Shown: positions 1 through 7,080, numbered from the stretch's first letter. The stretch: 12,868 bases of DNA from W0P28-013 sp963621145 (GCA_963621145.1 CAVFDI010000048.1:1-12868), one strand, 5' to 3'. Numbers and translations are program-made. Notes: generated from the sequence alone by a model not told the origin.

Positions 1-115
1 ATCTGCTCGATTATAATTCAAAAATTCTTGCAAAGATAATTTTTAGAACCTACCTAATGAGTTTAACGCTTCAGTGAAGGTCTGTGAGCAGCCCTTACTT
101 TCTTGCGACCAAATT

Positions 116-147
116 GCAAAATTACATTTTTTTCGGCGAATAGCCAA
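116..147 (-). promoter_or_regulatory. leftward Bacteroidota-type promoter for a gene outside the window
   Basis: On the minus strand TAATTTTGC (116-124) matches the Bacteroidota -7 consensus TAnnTTTGC. A TTG at 145-147 lies 20 bases upstream, the usual -33 spacing. It fires toward the left window edge, where no start codon with a convincing reading frame is visible, so the gene it serves is outside. A weaker second -7 match, TATCTTTGC at 30-38 (minus), has no good -33 partner. Confidence 0.5.
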
Positions 148-189
148 CTCATGCGGGAGAGACTATTTTTTGTCGACTTGTTAATAACT

Positions 190-235
190 TTTGCGAGAAA
201 CATCTTGTCAAAATAAATTTGTTGCGTACCTTTGC
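190..235 (+). promoter_or_regulatory. nrdDG promoter (two overlapping candidates)
   Basis: Two rightward candidates overlap. TTTG (190-193), a 20-base spacer and TAAATTTG (214-221) match the Bacteroidota -33/-7 consensus exactly. Thirteen bases further on, CTTG (204-207), a 19-base spacer and TACCTTTGC (227-235) match almost as well, with the typical terminal GC. Either would start transcription near 228-243, giving a leader of about 155-170 bases before nrdD. Use of both is inference; 5'-end mapping would decide. Confidence 0.6.
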
Positions 236-396
236 CGAGGTCGTTCGACACGTCGGAACGTACCATTTTATCGTAAAGCCTTCGTTTTTTTGCGCTGCTT
301 TCACTCCAAAAAATGACAAGTGGCCGTATCAAAAAAATTGAGGTCATTATTTTACCCTCTTCGGCAAAATCAGAACCAAAAAAACACCGAAATAAT

Positions 397-2493
397 ATGG
401 AAAACTACATCGTCAAGCGCGACGGAAAGCGCGAAATCTTCTCTATCGACAAGATTAAAAATGCCATTGCACGCTCGTTTTTGGCTGCGGGAAGTTTCGC
501 CACACAAGAGATTATGACAGGCATTTTGGGTCATCTGCGCATCACCGATAGTATCAGCGTGGAAGAGATTCAGAACCAAGTGGAGGTGGCACTGATGACC
601 GAAGGCTACTACCAAGTGGCAAAAGCCTACATGCTCTACCGCCATCAGCACGCCGAAGACCGCGAAACACGCGACAAGTTGGAGTTCTTGACCAACTATT
701 GCGAAGCCGCCAACGCCGCCACTGGCAGCAAATTCGACGCCAACGCCAACGTGACGAACAAAAACATAGCAACACTCATAGGCGAACTGCCCAAACAGAG
801 CTTCATTCGCCTGAACCGCCGTCTGCTCACCGACCGCATCAAAGCCATGTTTGGCAAAGAGCTGTCGGACAAATATCTGCAACTGCTCAACACGCACTTC
901 ATCTACAAAAACGACGAAACAAGCCTTGCTAACTACTGCGCTAGCATCACCATGTATCCGTGGCTGATTGGCGGCACACTGTCGATTGGCGGCAACAGCA
1001 CGCCTCCGACGAACCTAAAATCGTTCTGCGGCGGATTTGTAAATATGGTGTTCATCGTTTCGAGCATGCTGAGCGGTGCTTGCGCCACACCGGAATTTTT
1101 GATGTACATGAACTACTTCATCGGGCTTGAATATGGCGACGACTACTATCTGAACCCCGACAAAGTGGTGGATTTGAGCAAAAAACAACGCACCATCGAC
1201 AAGGTGATTTGCGACTGCTTCGAACAGATAGTCTACAGCATAAATCAACCTACTGGCGCACGCAATTTCCAATCGGTGTTCTGGAACATTTCGTACTACG
1301 ATCGCTACTATTTCGAGAGCATTTTTGGCAATTTCTATTTCCCAAATGGCGAAAAACCACACTGGGACTCGCTCAACTGGCTGCAAAAACGCTTCATGAA
1401 ATGGTTCAACAAAGAGCGCACCAAGACCGTGCTGACTTTCCCTGTAGAGACCATGGCACTGCTCAGCGAAGATGGCGATGTGAAAGACAAAGAGTATGGC
1501 GACTTCACTGCCGAAATGTATGCCGAAGGACATTCGTTCTTCACCTACCTGAGCGACAATGCCGACTCGCTGGCCTCGTGCTGCCGCCTGCGCAACGAGA
1601 TTACCGACAACGGATTCAGCTACACGCTGGGTGCTGGTGGCGTATCGACTGGTTCGAAGAGCGTACTTACCGTGAACCTGAACCGCTGCATTCAATACGC
1701 TGTGAAAAACGGCATTCCTTACCAATCGTATCTGGCCGAAATAGTCGACCTGATGCACAAAGTGCAGTTGGCCTACAACGAAAATCTGCGCCGTCTGCAA
1801 GAAAAAGGTATGCTGCCGCTGTTCGATGCTGGCTACATCAACATCAGCCGCCAATACTTGACCATCGGCGTGAACGGCTTGGTTGAAGCTGCCGAATTCC
1901 TCGGGATAGAGATTAGCGACAACCCGAAATACACCGAATTTGTGCAAGGCGTGCTGGGCATTGTGGAAAAAGCCAACAAACAATATCGCTCGAAAGATGT
2001 GATGTTCAACTGCGAAATGATTCCAGCCGAAAATGTAGGCGTGAAACATGCCAAATGGGATCGCGAAGACGGCTACCAAGTGCCACGCGATTGCTACAAC
2101 AGCTATTTCTATGTGGTAGAAGACGACAAGCTGAATGTTCTCGACCGTTTCCGTCTGCACGGACGCAAATACATCGAACACCTGACGGGCGGTTCGGCAC
2201 TGCACTGCAACTTGGCCGAGCACCTGAGCAAAGAACAATATCGCCAACTGCTGCGCGTGGCTGCACAAGAGGGTTGCAACTACTTCACGTTCAACATTCC
2301 GAACACCATCTGCAACAAGTGCGGACACATCGACAAACGCTATCTGCACGAATGTCCCGAGTGCCACAGCACCGATGTTGACTACCTGACGCGCGTGATT
2401 GGCTACATGAAACGTGTGAGCAACTTCTCGATGGCACGCCAAAAAGAGGCCGCCAAGCGCTACTATGCTGCGCCAGATAAACTGAAAGCGTAG
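397..2493 (+). CDS. nrdD: anaerobic (class III) ribonucleoside-triphosphate reductase
   Basis: This enzyme reduces ribonucleoside triphosphates to deoxy forms without oxygen, using a glycyl radical installed by NrdG. The 698-residue product is close to the family size (about 700). Residues about 2-95 form an ATP-cone, the allosteric nucleotide site (it opens MENYIVKRDGKREIF). Cys395-Cys396 in LASCCRLRN fit the active-site cysteine region. Four cysteines, 639, 642, 653 and 656, form the C-terminal zinc site. Gly669 in RVIGYMKRV is the radical glycine. I chose ATG 397 because the in-frame ATG at 313 only adds 28 residues unlike the family. nrdG follows with no gap, so the two are co-transcribed. 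All key residues seem present and nothing looks truncated. It implies anaerobic DNA synthesis by the host. Confidence 0.97.
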   Translation: MENYIVKRDGKREIFSIDKIKNAIARSFLAAGSFATQEIMTGILGHLRITDSISVEEIQNQVEVALMTEGYYQVAKAYMLYRHQHAEDRETRDKLEFLTNYCEAANAATGSKFDANANVTNKNIATLIGELPKQSFIRLNRRLLTDRIKAMFGKELSDKYLQLLNTHFIYKNDETSLANYCASITMYPWLIGGTLSIGGNSTPPTNLKSFCGGFVNMVFIVSSMLSGACATPEFLMYMNYFIGLEYGDDYYLNPDKVVDLSKKQRTIDKVICDCFEQIVYSINQPTGARNFQSVFWNISYYDRYYFESIFGNFYFPNGEKPHWDSLNWLQKRFMKWFNKERTKTVLTFPVETMALLSEDGDVKDKEYGDFTAEMYAEGHSFFTYLSDNADSLASCCRLRNEITDNGFSYTLGAGGVSTGSKSVLTVNLNRCIQYAVKNGIPYQSYLAEIVDLMHKVQLAYNENLRRLQEKGMLPLFDAGYINISRQYLTIGVNGLVEAAEFLGIEISDNPKYTEFVQGVLGIVEKANKQYRSKDVMFNCEMIPAENVGVKHAKWDREDGYQVPRDCYNSYFYVVEDDKLNVLDRFRLHGRKYIEHLTGGSALHCNLAEHLSKEQYRQLLRVAAQEGCNYFTFNIPNTICNKCGHIDKRYLHECPECHSTDVDYLTRVIGYMKRVSNFSMARQKEAAKRYYAAPDKLKA

Positions 2494-2964
2494 ATGCTGA
2501 AATACGTCAGTTTCGATATTGTCTTTCAGGAAATTCCCGACGAGGTAACACTGGCCATCAACTTGAGTCTTTGCCCCAATCGCTGCCCTGGTTGCCACAG
2601 TACGCACCTGCGCGGCGATGTGGGCGATCTACTCACTCCCGAACGCCTTGCGGTGCTGATAGACGACTACCGCTCGGCCATCACCTGCGTCTGCTTTATG
2701 GGTGGCGATGGCGACACTGCCGAAGTGGCGCGTTTGGCTCGCATGGTGAAAACCGACTACGGCAAACGCAGTGCGTGGTATTCGGGCTGCGATGCCCTAC
2801 CCGACCAGTTCGACCCAACGGCATTCGACTATGTGAAGATTGGTCGCTACGATGCCGCCCTAGGTCCACTGAAACAGCCCACCACCAACCAGCGCCTCTA
2901 CCGCATCGATGGCACCCAAATGACCGACATCACGAGTAGTTTTTGGAAAAAAGCCCCGCTCTAA
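2494..2964 (+). CDS. nrdG: anaerobic ribonucleotide reductase activating protein (radical SAM)
   Basis: NrdG is the radical-SAM activase that uses an iron-sulfur cluster and S-adenosylmethionine to make the glycyl radical on NrdD. The 156-residue product has the cluster motif CX3CX2C at Cys27, Cys31 and Cys34 (LCPNRCPGCHS), followed by the expected HLRGD-like stretch. At residues 70-74 it reads GGDGD, where many NrdGs carry a GGE/GGD-P SAM-binding motif; I regard this as a variant. The ATG abuts the nrdD stop (TAGATG), which suggests translational coupling and 1:1 production. Length is normal for the family. Its last codons overlap a GC-rich hairpin that may end leftward transcription from the toxin-antitoxin unit. 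Confidence 0.95.
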   Translation: MLKYVSFDIVFQEIPDEVTLAINLSLCPNRCPGCHSTHLRGDVGDLLTPERLAVLIDDYRSAITCVCFMGGDGDTAEVARLARMVKTDYGKRSAWYSGCDALPDQFDPTAFDYVKIGRYDAALGPLKQPTTNQRLYRIDGTQMTDITSSFWKKAPL

Positions 2965-2977
2965 TTGTGCACGGGGG
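2946..2977 (-). terminator. possible intrinsic terminator for the leftward toxin-antitoxin unit
   Basis: On the minus strand CCCCG (2972-2976) can pair with CGGGG (2954-2958) across a 13-base loop and is followed directly by CTTTTTT. The reverse reading has no T-run, so it would act on leftward transcripts arriving from the PIN gene. It lies inside the end of nrdG. The stem is short and the loop large, so this is tentative. Confidence 0.35.
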
Positions 2978-3057
2978 AAAGAATTGCTGATTAGAAAAGT
3001 TGCAGGTTACAAAAATACGACGCACTGCCTTTCAGTAATGCGACATGTGCATCCGTT

Positions 3058-3079
3058 GATTAGCCAATCCCGCGCAACT
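3058..3079 (-). repeat. short repeat touching the PIN-gene stop codon, related to the right-edge repeat
   Basis: Read on the minus strand, the first 14 bases (3079 to 3066) are AGTTGCGCGGGATT, differing at one base from AGTCGCGCGGGATT at 12822-12835. Both are then followed within a few bases by TAATC. The repeat begins immediately at the end of the PIN frame (stop at 3082-3084) and runs in the same direction, just as the other copy lies behind the phosphoethanolamine transferase. The match is short, so family membership is tentative. Confidence 0.4.
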
Positions 3080-3081
3080 AA

Positions 3082-3499
3082 CTATTTCTCTTTAATTTTC
3101 TCTAGAATCTTGGCAAATTCACGCAATTTCTTTACATCTGTTTTAGGAAAAGAAATCGTCTTCAAAACATTATAATGCCGATCGTCAGACACAATATAAG
3201 TTGCACCACTTATTATTGCGCAATCGACAAACTTATTATCGTCGGGATCTTCAGTAATTAACCTAAAATGGAAACTGGGGTCGATCTGTTCGGTGTTTGC
3301 ACTAGTAATGATGATTTGTACAATAATTTTTGCAAATTCAGCATCACCATAATAACGAGTTAAGACCTCTTCGTACTCAAAAAGAATTTGTGTAACACAG
3401 CACATAGACGCCATCGAGAAAGGAGTTCCAAACATTACTTTTGTATCCTCGCCCAGTAACGATTTGAATAACGCAATTAGTATCTAAAACAACCTTCAT
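3082..3499 (-). pseudogene. PIN-domain toxin gene, split by a frameshift
   Basis: PIN-domain toxins are RNases that block translation and are held in check by a partner antitoxin. Reading from ATG 3499 gives MKVVLDTNCVIQIVTGRGY and continues to a TGA at 3379-3377 after 40 codons. The next frame, open across this point and ending at 3082, carries the rest: ILFEYEEVL, DPDDNKFVDCAI and VSDDRHYNVL. Together they give a typical PIN protein of about 140 residues, with Asp6 and the central and C-terminal acidic residues all present but in two frames. From remembered family patterns the break lies near 3390-3400, equal to one extra or two (or five) missing bases. The start overlaps the antitoxin stop by ATGA. 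The region is visibly more AT-rich than its neighbours, which fits acquisition. A sequencing error, or less likely programmed frameshifting, could explain the break. Confidence 0.8.
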
Positions 3500-3720
3500 T
3501 TTATAGGTTTCCCATGTTGGTGGGATTTTACATACGAATCGACTTCGGCAGCAGAAAAACGACCTGTACTCATCACGCGTTTTTGCACCAAAGAAAAGCG
3601 TTTTACATAATAATCTCTAAGAACTGACATCAGTTCATTTTCCTCCTTGGGCGTAGAAGCGAACTCAAACATCTGAACAAGTTTAAGTTGTGCATCATTC
3701 AATTTAGAATTTCGTGGCAT
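3496..3720 (-). CDS. putative antitoxin of the PIN toxin-antitoxin pair
   Basis: This 74-residue protein begins MPRNSKLNDAQLKLVQMFEF and is lysine- and serine-rich. I know similar small proteins placed just upstream of PIN toxins in Bacteroidota, starting with an LND-Q-LVQM pattern and ending in a short toxin-binding tail; this assignment rests on that recollection and on context, not on a named domain. Its TGA overlaps the toxin ATG in ATGA, a classic coupled antitoxin-first arrangement. It has its own promoter upstream. The frame is intact, so the antitoxin may outlive its broken toxin. No separate DNA-binding fold could be identified by eye. Confidence 0.75.
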   Translation of the reverse strand: MPRNSKLNDAQLKLVQMFEFASTPKEENELMSVLRDYYVKRFSLVQKRVMSTGRFSAAEVDSYVKSHQHGKPIK

Positions 3721-3749
3721 AACAAGAAATTTCAGTGTAATTTACAACC

Positions 3750-3780
3750 GCAAAAATACAAAAAAATCATAAACTACAAG
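3750..3780 (-). promoter_or_regulatory. promoter of the toxin-antitoxin operon
   Basis: On the minus strand TATTTTTGC (3750-3758) matches the Bacteroidota -7 box, preceded by a T-run. CTTG (3777-3780) lies 18 bases upstream as a -33 box. The start would be near 3743, giving a leader of about 20-25 bases to the antitoxin ATG at 3720. Confidence 0.6.
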
Positions 3781-3798
3781 TCAGTGGACTTACTTTTT

Positions 3799-3873
3799 CC
3801 CGAAGCCGTCCGCTACGCTCGCCCCCTTGCAAAGGGGACAGATTCGCAACATTCTACCTTCTGCAGTTGGTCA
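3799..3873 (-). repeat. dispersed 75-bp repeat, copy A
   Basis: Read on the minus strand this starts TGACCAACTGCAGAAGGTAG and ends CTTCGGG. It aligns without gaps to 11035-11109 with 67 of 75 bases identical by eye. It contains a perfect 6-bp hairpin, CCCCTT-TGC-AAGGGG. It sits 21 bases beyond the RNase H stop codon, in the same orientation as that gene. No coding capacity was seen. It resembles the short non-coding repeats common between genes in Bacteroidota, but I cannot name the family. Confidence 0.85.
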
Positions 3874-3894
3874 TAGTCAAAAGTCAGCAATCAA

Positions 3895-4524
3895 TTACTT
3901 CCTTCCAAAATCGGCGGGAATTTCGCCCCAGAGTTCGGTGCGCCATTTCAGAATGTCGACGGGCAGTGTGAGATGAGCAGCAAGCCACGCATCGGCACGG
4001 TGCACAAGGTCGAAGGCGGGAGCATTGGCAGCCGATGGCGGCAGTTTGCTCTTGCATTTGTGCTGTCGCACCCACGCCTGCGCCGTAACGCTGTCGGAAT
4101 AGATGGCGGCAGCGTGCAGTCGTCCTTGGTCAATCAGCGCCAGAGCATGCACTATGGCCAGATATTCGCCAATATTGTTGGTGCAATCGGCAAAAGGGCC
4201 CATCTTAAAAATCTCGACGCCCGTGTCGGCTATCACGCCACGATATTCCATCACGCCAGGATTGCCACTGCAAGCCGCATCCACCGCCACACAGCCAGCC
4301 AAAGGACGTTCATTCGCCACGCTGAGCAACGGCGCAGCAGCGGTCTTCTTCTGCCCCACCACCTGCCAATAGTTCATGCCGAAAGCGGCACGCGCCTCAG
4401 CCTCGGTAGCGAAAGCCTTGTATTGCGCCCCTGCAAAGCCATCGATCTGCGCCTTGCACTCGTTCCATGTAGCAAAAACGCCCGTTTCGCGCCCCTGCCA
4501 AACGACGTAGAATTTGTTCTTCAT
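3895..4524 (-). CDS. rnhA: ribonuclease H (type 1) with N-terminal viroplasmin/hybrid-binding domain
   Basis: RNase HI cuts the RNA strand of RNA-DNA hybrids such as R-loops and replication primers. The 209-residue protein has two parts. Residues 1-55 (KFYVVWQGRETGVFATW, then GAQYKAFATEAEA) form a viroplasmin/RNase H1 N-terminal domain that binds hybrids. Residues about 78-209 are the catalytic domain, with Asp82 (VDAACSGNPG), Glu120 (NIGEYLA), Asp144 (YSDS) and Asp205 (IPADFGRK) as the four metal-binding acids. Glu120 sits in the usual TNN-GEY context. Length is typical for the Bacteroidota form. It is 219 bases behind the DUF3298 lipoprotein in the same direction. I found no clear promoter in that gap, so transcription may come from the helicase promoter, though the distance leaves this open. 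Confidence 0.92.
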   Translation of the reverse strand: MKNKFYVVWQGRETGVFATWNECKAQIDGFAGAQYKAFATEAEARAAFGMNYWQVVGQKKTAAAPLLSVANERPLAGCVAVDAACSGNPGVMEYRGVIADTGVEIFKMGPFADCTNNIGEYLAIVHALALIDQGRLHAAAIYSDSVTAQAWVRQHKCKSKLPPSAANAPAFDLVHRADAWLAAHLTLPVDILKWRTELWGEIPADFGRK

Positions 4525-4530
4525 GAGATG

Positions 4531-4566
4531 AGAGGTTTGAGGTTATAGTTTATAGGTGAGAGGAGT
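4531..4566 (+). repeat. GGTTATAG-type short repeat, copy 1
   Basis: GGTTATAGTTTATAGGTGAG (4541-4560) with flanking GAGAGG-like bases recurs as GGTTATAGTTTATAGGTTAG at 7051-7070, with one difference in 20. A shortened form is at 8930-8938. It lies just upstream of the RNase H start. No function is evident. Confidence 0.6.
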
Positions 4567-4743
4567 TTTTTTAGTTAGGAATTAGGAGTGAGGAGTTTCG
4601 GAATTATCCAATTAACTAATTTCCAATTACTTAATTAAAAATTTGGGAGAGTTTTGGATGCCGTCAGTTTAAAATCTGAAATTGACCAAATTCCTTACCG
4701 CCTCAACCAGAAATTAGAAACCAGAAATTTAATCACTTATGCG
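4567..4743. other. A/T-rich gap with degenerate short tandem-like motifs
   Basis: The spacer between the lipoprotein stop and the RNase H start is low in complexity. It contains near-repeats such as AGGAATTAGGAGTGAGGAG (around 4578-4596) and two AACCAGAAATTAGAAACC-like units (around 4706-4735). I see no open frame worth calling, no RNA gene and no leftward TAnnTTTG element. Confidence 0.5.
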
Positions 4744-5628
4744 TTAATCAGCCACCATCTGCAACGCTTCGGGTGTGAGATAGGGTTTAATGGTCTCATA
4801 ATCAACCACAAACGCAGGCATTCCCATGGCGTAAGGGGCAATTTCGTATTGCTGGTAGACAAAATGTATGCCATCGCTAGCCAAATACGGTGCAAAGGCT
4901 GGCACAGGAATTGGCGCGCCATCGAGCAGCAGATAGTCGTCGATGGTTTGGAGCGTGGCTGTGCTGTCGCCACATTCGTACAAATAGTGCAACACGCCTT
5001 GGCGCAAAATAGGTTGCAGTTCGGCAGTGCGCGCCGTATCGACTGTGAGCGTGAGTGCGCTGTTGGTCAGTTTCGAGATGTTGGTTGTGCTACCAATGCA
5101 CGACGGATGCGCGCCACCCAAATAAGAGTAAACATTGGCAGTGTAGGTGATGTAATGCGCCGTTTCGTCGGTTTTCAAGATTTTCACCTCGTACGCAAGT
5201 GGTCCATATACAGGCAGTTCCATTGCCAGCATCTCGTCAATTTCATTTTGCAGATAATCGGCAGAGATATTGGCATAGAAAGCCATCATGGCATTGGCAT
5301 CGTGCAGATTGCCCGTGTAACGCTGCGCAGACTGTCCGTCCGACACAAGCGGCGGAACAAATTGCGAAAGTCTGTCGTTGATGTGCTGCCGCACACCTTC
5401 GGACAGAGCATCGTCGTTCGTGGGCCAATCGATGGTGACGCGGCTCACAATCTGATTGCTGTCGGTCGGAGCAATGAACGAAAGTTGTTCAGTTTCGAAG
5501 GCTACGTTTTGCTCAGTTTTTTCAGAATCGTCGGCTGCGGCGGACGTGTTTTTTTGCTGATGCGCACCACACGAGCCAAAAGTGACGACAATCAAAATCG
5601 CAAAAAACAGAACGAGATTTTTTTTCAT
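4744..5628 (-). CDS. DUF3298-domain lipoprotein of the cell envelope
   Basis: The 294-residue product starts MKKNLVLFFAILIVVTFGSC: a charged N-terminus, a hydrophobic stretch, and a lipobox with lipidated Cys20. It should therefore be a lipoprotein anchored in the envelope. A low-complexity Ala/Asp/Ser/Gln linker (about 21-45) follows. The C-terminal part (about 195-285), with IHFVYQQYEIAPYAMGMP and VVDYETIKPYL, matches the DUF3298/RsiV C-terminal pattern, and the middle NVYSYLGGAHPS fits the PdaC-like (DUF4163) segment usually next to it. Some family members bind lysozyme or modify peptidoglycan; the role here is unknown. I preferred ATG 5628 over an in-frame ATG at 5646 because it gives a canonical signal peptide. 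It lies 35 bases behind the helicase, so they are probably co-transcribed. Confidence 0.85.
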   Translation of the reverse strand: MKKNLVLFFAILIVVTFGSCGAHQQKNTSAAADDSEKTEQNVAFETEQLSFIAPTDSNQIVSRVTIDWPTNDDALSEGVRQHINDRLSQFVPPLVSDGQSAQRYTGNLHDANAMMAFYANISADYLQNEIDEMLAMELPVYGPLAYEVKILKTDETAHYITYTANVYSYLGGAHPSCIGSTTNISKLTNSALTLTVDTARTAELQPILRQGVLHYLYECGDSTATLQTIDDYLLLDGAPIPVPAFAPYLASDGIHFVYQQYEIAPYAMGMPAFVVDYETIKPYLTPEALQMVAD

Positions 5629-5663
5629 GAAATATTGAATTGACAAGAATTTAGAAACTTTTC

Positions 5664-6950
5664 TTACTCTCCGCCTTTTTTGGGTCGATTGTTGTGATTC
5701 GGTTTGCCATGGTTGCCATTGCGTTTTTTGCCATTGCCGCCATTTTTTCCGCTTTTGTTACCATGGAATTTTTTGCGCGCTTTGGTAGCGGGTTCATCAG
5801 CTACGGGCGGTGCCATTTTAGCGATATCGTCGGGCAAAACGCGCCGTTCAATGGTCTTCTCGATGAATTTTTCGATCTTATCGAACCGCTCACGATCCTT
5901 TGGCGTAACGAAAGTCAGTCCCACGCCTTTGGCTCCAGCGCGCGCCGTGCGACCAATGCGATGCACATAATCCTCGGCCTGTTTTGGCACATCGAAATTG
6001 ATCACCATCTCGATGTCGTCGATGTCGATGCCGCGCGACACCACATCGGTTGCGACGAGAATTTTGGTCTTGTTGTTTTTGTAGTCGAGCATCACCTGCG
6101 TGCGCTTGGCCTGTTCGAGGTCGCTGTGCATTTGTGCTACGGGCAGATGCTGACGGCGTAATTGCTGATAGAGGTCGCGCACTTTGTCCTTCGAGGCAGC
6201 AAAAATGAGCGTTTTGCCACACTCTTTCTCGCTGAAAAGCCACTCCACCAACGGCAATTTTTGTTCTTCGCGAAGCAGATAAACGCCCTGCGTAATGCCA
6301 TCGGCAGGCTTCGACACGGCAATTTTCACCTCCTCGGGATTGACCAGCACATTGCGCGCAAGTTTCTCGACATCAGGCGGAAAAGTGGCCGAGAACATCA
6401 GATTTTGACGTTTTGCAGGCAGGTGACTAATTATCTCGATGATGTCATCATAAAAACCAATATCGAGCATGCGATCGGCCTCGTCGAGCACTAGAAATTC
6501 CACACCGCTAAGGTCGGCTTCGCAATAGCGCAGGTGCGCCAGCAGTCGACCAGGCGTTGCCACCACAATGTCGCTGCCACGAGCAAAAGCGCGCTGTTGT
6601 TGCGCAAAAGCCACGCCATCGTTTCCGCCCGACACGGCAATCCACGACACATCGCTATAGTAGGCAAATCCCGCCAAAAGTTGATCCACTTGCATGGCCA
6701 ATTCGCGCGTCGGCACCAGAATGAGCGCGTTCACCTTGTCGCCGCGGTGTTCGCCACGCGACAGTTTTTCGAGTATTGGGAGCAGATAGGCGGCCGTCTT
6801 GCCAGTGCCAGTCTGTGCCGAAGCCAGCAGGTCGTGGCCGTCGAGAATAAGCGGAATGGCGCGCTCTTGCACGGGCGTGCAGGTCTCGAAATGCATATCG
6901 TCGAGCGCATCGAGCAGGTCGTCGTTCAAATCAAGTTCGTCAAAATACAT
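5664..6950 (-). CDS. DEAD-box ATP-dependent RNA helicase (RhlE-like)
   Basis: The protein unwinds short RNA duplexes using ATP and probably works in ribosome assembly or RNA turnover, as RhlE-type enzymes do. In the 428-residue product all core motifs are visible: Q motif TPVQERAIP (25-33), motif I AQTGTGKT (45-52), Ia PTRELA (80-85), Ib TPGRL (132-136), II DEAD (156-159), III SAT (187-189), V SRGIDID (305-311) and VI HRIGRTAR (330-337). Residues from about 388 on form a Lys/Gly/Asn-rich basic tail, typical for RNA binding. I chose ATG 6950 (MYFDELDLNDDLL); the upstream in-frame ATG at 6998 would place the promoter inside the gene. It heads a leftward unit with the DUF3298 lipoprotein. Confidence 0.93.
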   Translation of the reverse strand: MYFDELDLNDDLLDALDDMHFETCTPVQERAIPLILDGHDLLASAQTGTGKTAAYLLPILEKLSRGEHRGDKVNALILVPTRELAMQVDQLLAGFAYYSDVSWIAVSGGNDGVAFAQQQRAFARGSDIVVATPGRLLAHLRYCEADLSGVEFLVLDEADRMLDIGFYDDIIEIISHLPAKRQNLMFSATFPPDVEKLARNVLVNPEEVKIAVSKPADGITQGVYLLREEQKLPLVEWLFSEKECGKTLIFAASKDKVRDLYQQLRRQHLPVAQMHSDLEQAKRTQVMLDYKNNKTKILVATDVVSRGIDIDDIEMVINFDVPKQAEDYVHRIGRTARAGAKGVGLTFVTPKDRERFDKIEKFIEKTIERRVLPDDIAKMAPPVADEPATKARKKFHGNKSGKNGGNGKKRNGNHGKPNHNNRPKKGGE

Positions 6951-6969
6951 TGTTGCAAAAAAAATTTCT

Positions 6970-6998
6970 GCAAAGTTACGAAAAAAAGCCGTTCCCAA
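6970..6998 (-). promoter_or_regulatory. helicase promoter
   Basis: On the minus strand TAACTTTGC (6970-6978) is a strong Bacteroidota -7 box, directly preceded by TTTTTTTCG. TTG (6996-6998) lies 17 bases upstream, slightly shorter than ideal. The T-run plus CGTAAnTTTGC layout is nearly the same as that of the ABC-F promoter at 10936-10968. Confidence 0.6.
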
Positions 6999-7021
6999 GC
7001 CTACAATTGGCGCGAAAGTTG

Positions 7022-7030
7022 TATTTTTGC
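7022..7030 (+). promoter_or_regulatory. -7 element for the LtaS-like gene
   Basis: TATTTTTGC matches the rightward Bacteroidota -7 consensus and points to the gene at 7123, giving a leader of about 85 bases. A TTG at 7007-7009 is only 12 bases upstream, too close for a normal -33 box, so the -33 part is unconvincing. Confidence 0.4.
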
Positions 7031-7046
7031 AGGTTAAGTAAAACCT

Positions 7047-7080
7047 GAAAGGTTATAGTTTATAGGTTAGAGAGGCGGCA
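7047..7080 (+). repeat. GGTTATAG-type short repeat, copy 2
   Basis: GGTTATAGTTTATAGGTTAG (7051-7070) followed by AGAGG matches copy 1 (4541-4560) at 19 of 20 bases. It lies in the leader of the LtaS-like gene, between the predicted promoter and the start codon, so it would be transcribed. Confidence 0.6.

Larger units (their letters stand above)
1..396. other. gene-free upstream region with divergent promoters
   Basis: I see no convincing gene in this stretch. It holds two leftward -7-like elements (116-124 and 30-38) that would serve a gene beyond the left edge, and overlapping rightward promoter elements between 190 and 235 for nrdD. An open frame of 94 codons runs leftward from 347 to 63, but it has no recognisable domain and covers both promoter regions, so I leave it out. 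From the predicted start near 242 the nrdD leader is about 155 bases, A/T-rich, and begins with an imperfect palindrome at 242-260. No known riboswitch or NrdR-box pair was recognised. Confidence 0.6.

Noticed and set aside
63..347. A 94-codon leftward frame upstream of nrdD
   Set aside because: It covers promoter elements on both strands, has no recognisable domain and no promoter placed before its start.
236..396. Riboswitch or NrdR box in the nrdD leader
   Set aside because: No paired NrdR-like ACA...TGT boxes and no known riboswitch core were visible; only one imperfect palindrome, reported separately.
1015..2607. A 530-codon open frame antisense to nrdD
   Set aside because: It lies entirely opposite nrdD/nrdG, its translation is Val/His/Ala-rich with no domain I recognise, and nrdD has all family residues. 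It follows from the codon bias of nrdD.
2984..3175. A 63-codon rightward frame between nrdG and the PIN gene
   Set aside because: It overlaps the end of the PIN frame on the other strand and has no domain or sensible start context.
4654..5643. A 329-codon rightward frame opposite the DUF3298 lipoprotein
   Set aside because: The minus-strand frame has a signal peptide, lipobox and family motifs; the rightward product is Arg/His-rich and unlike any known protein.
5648..5663. A 16-base match AATTTAGAAACTTTTC with 11210-11225
   Set aside because: Short, A/T-rich, with no further flanking similarity; chance is adequate.
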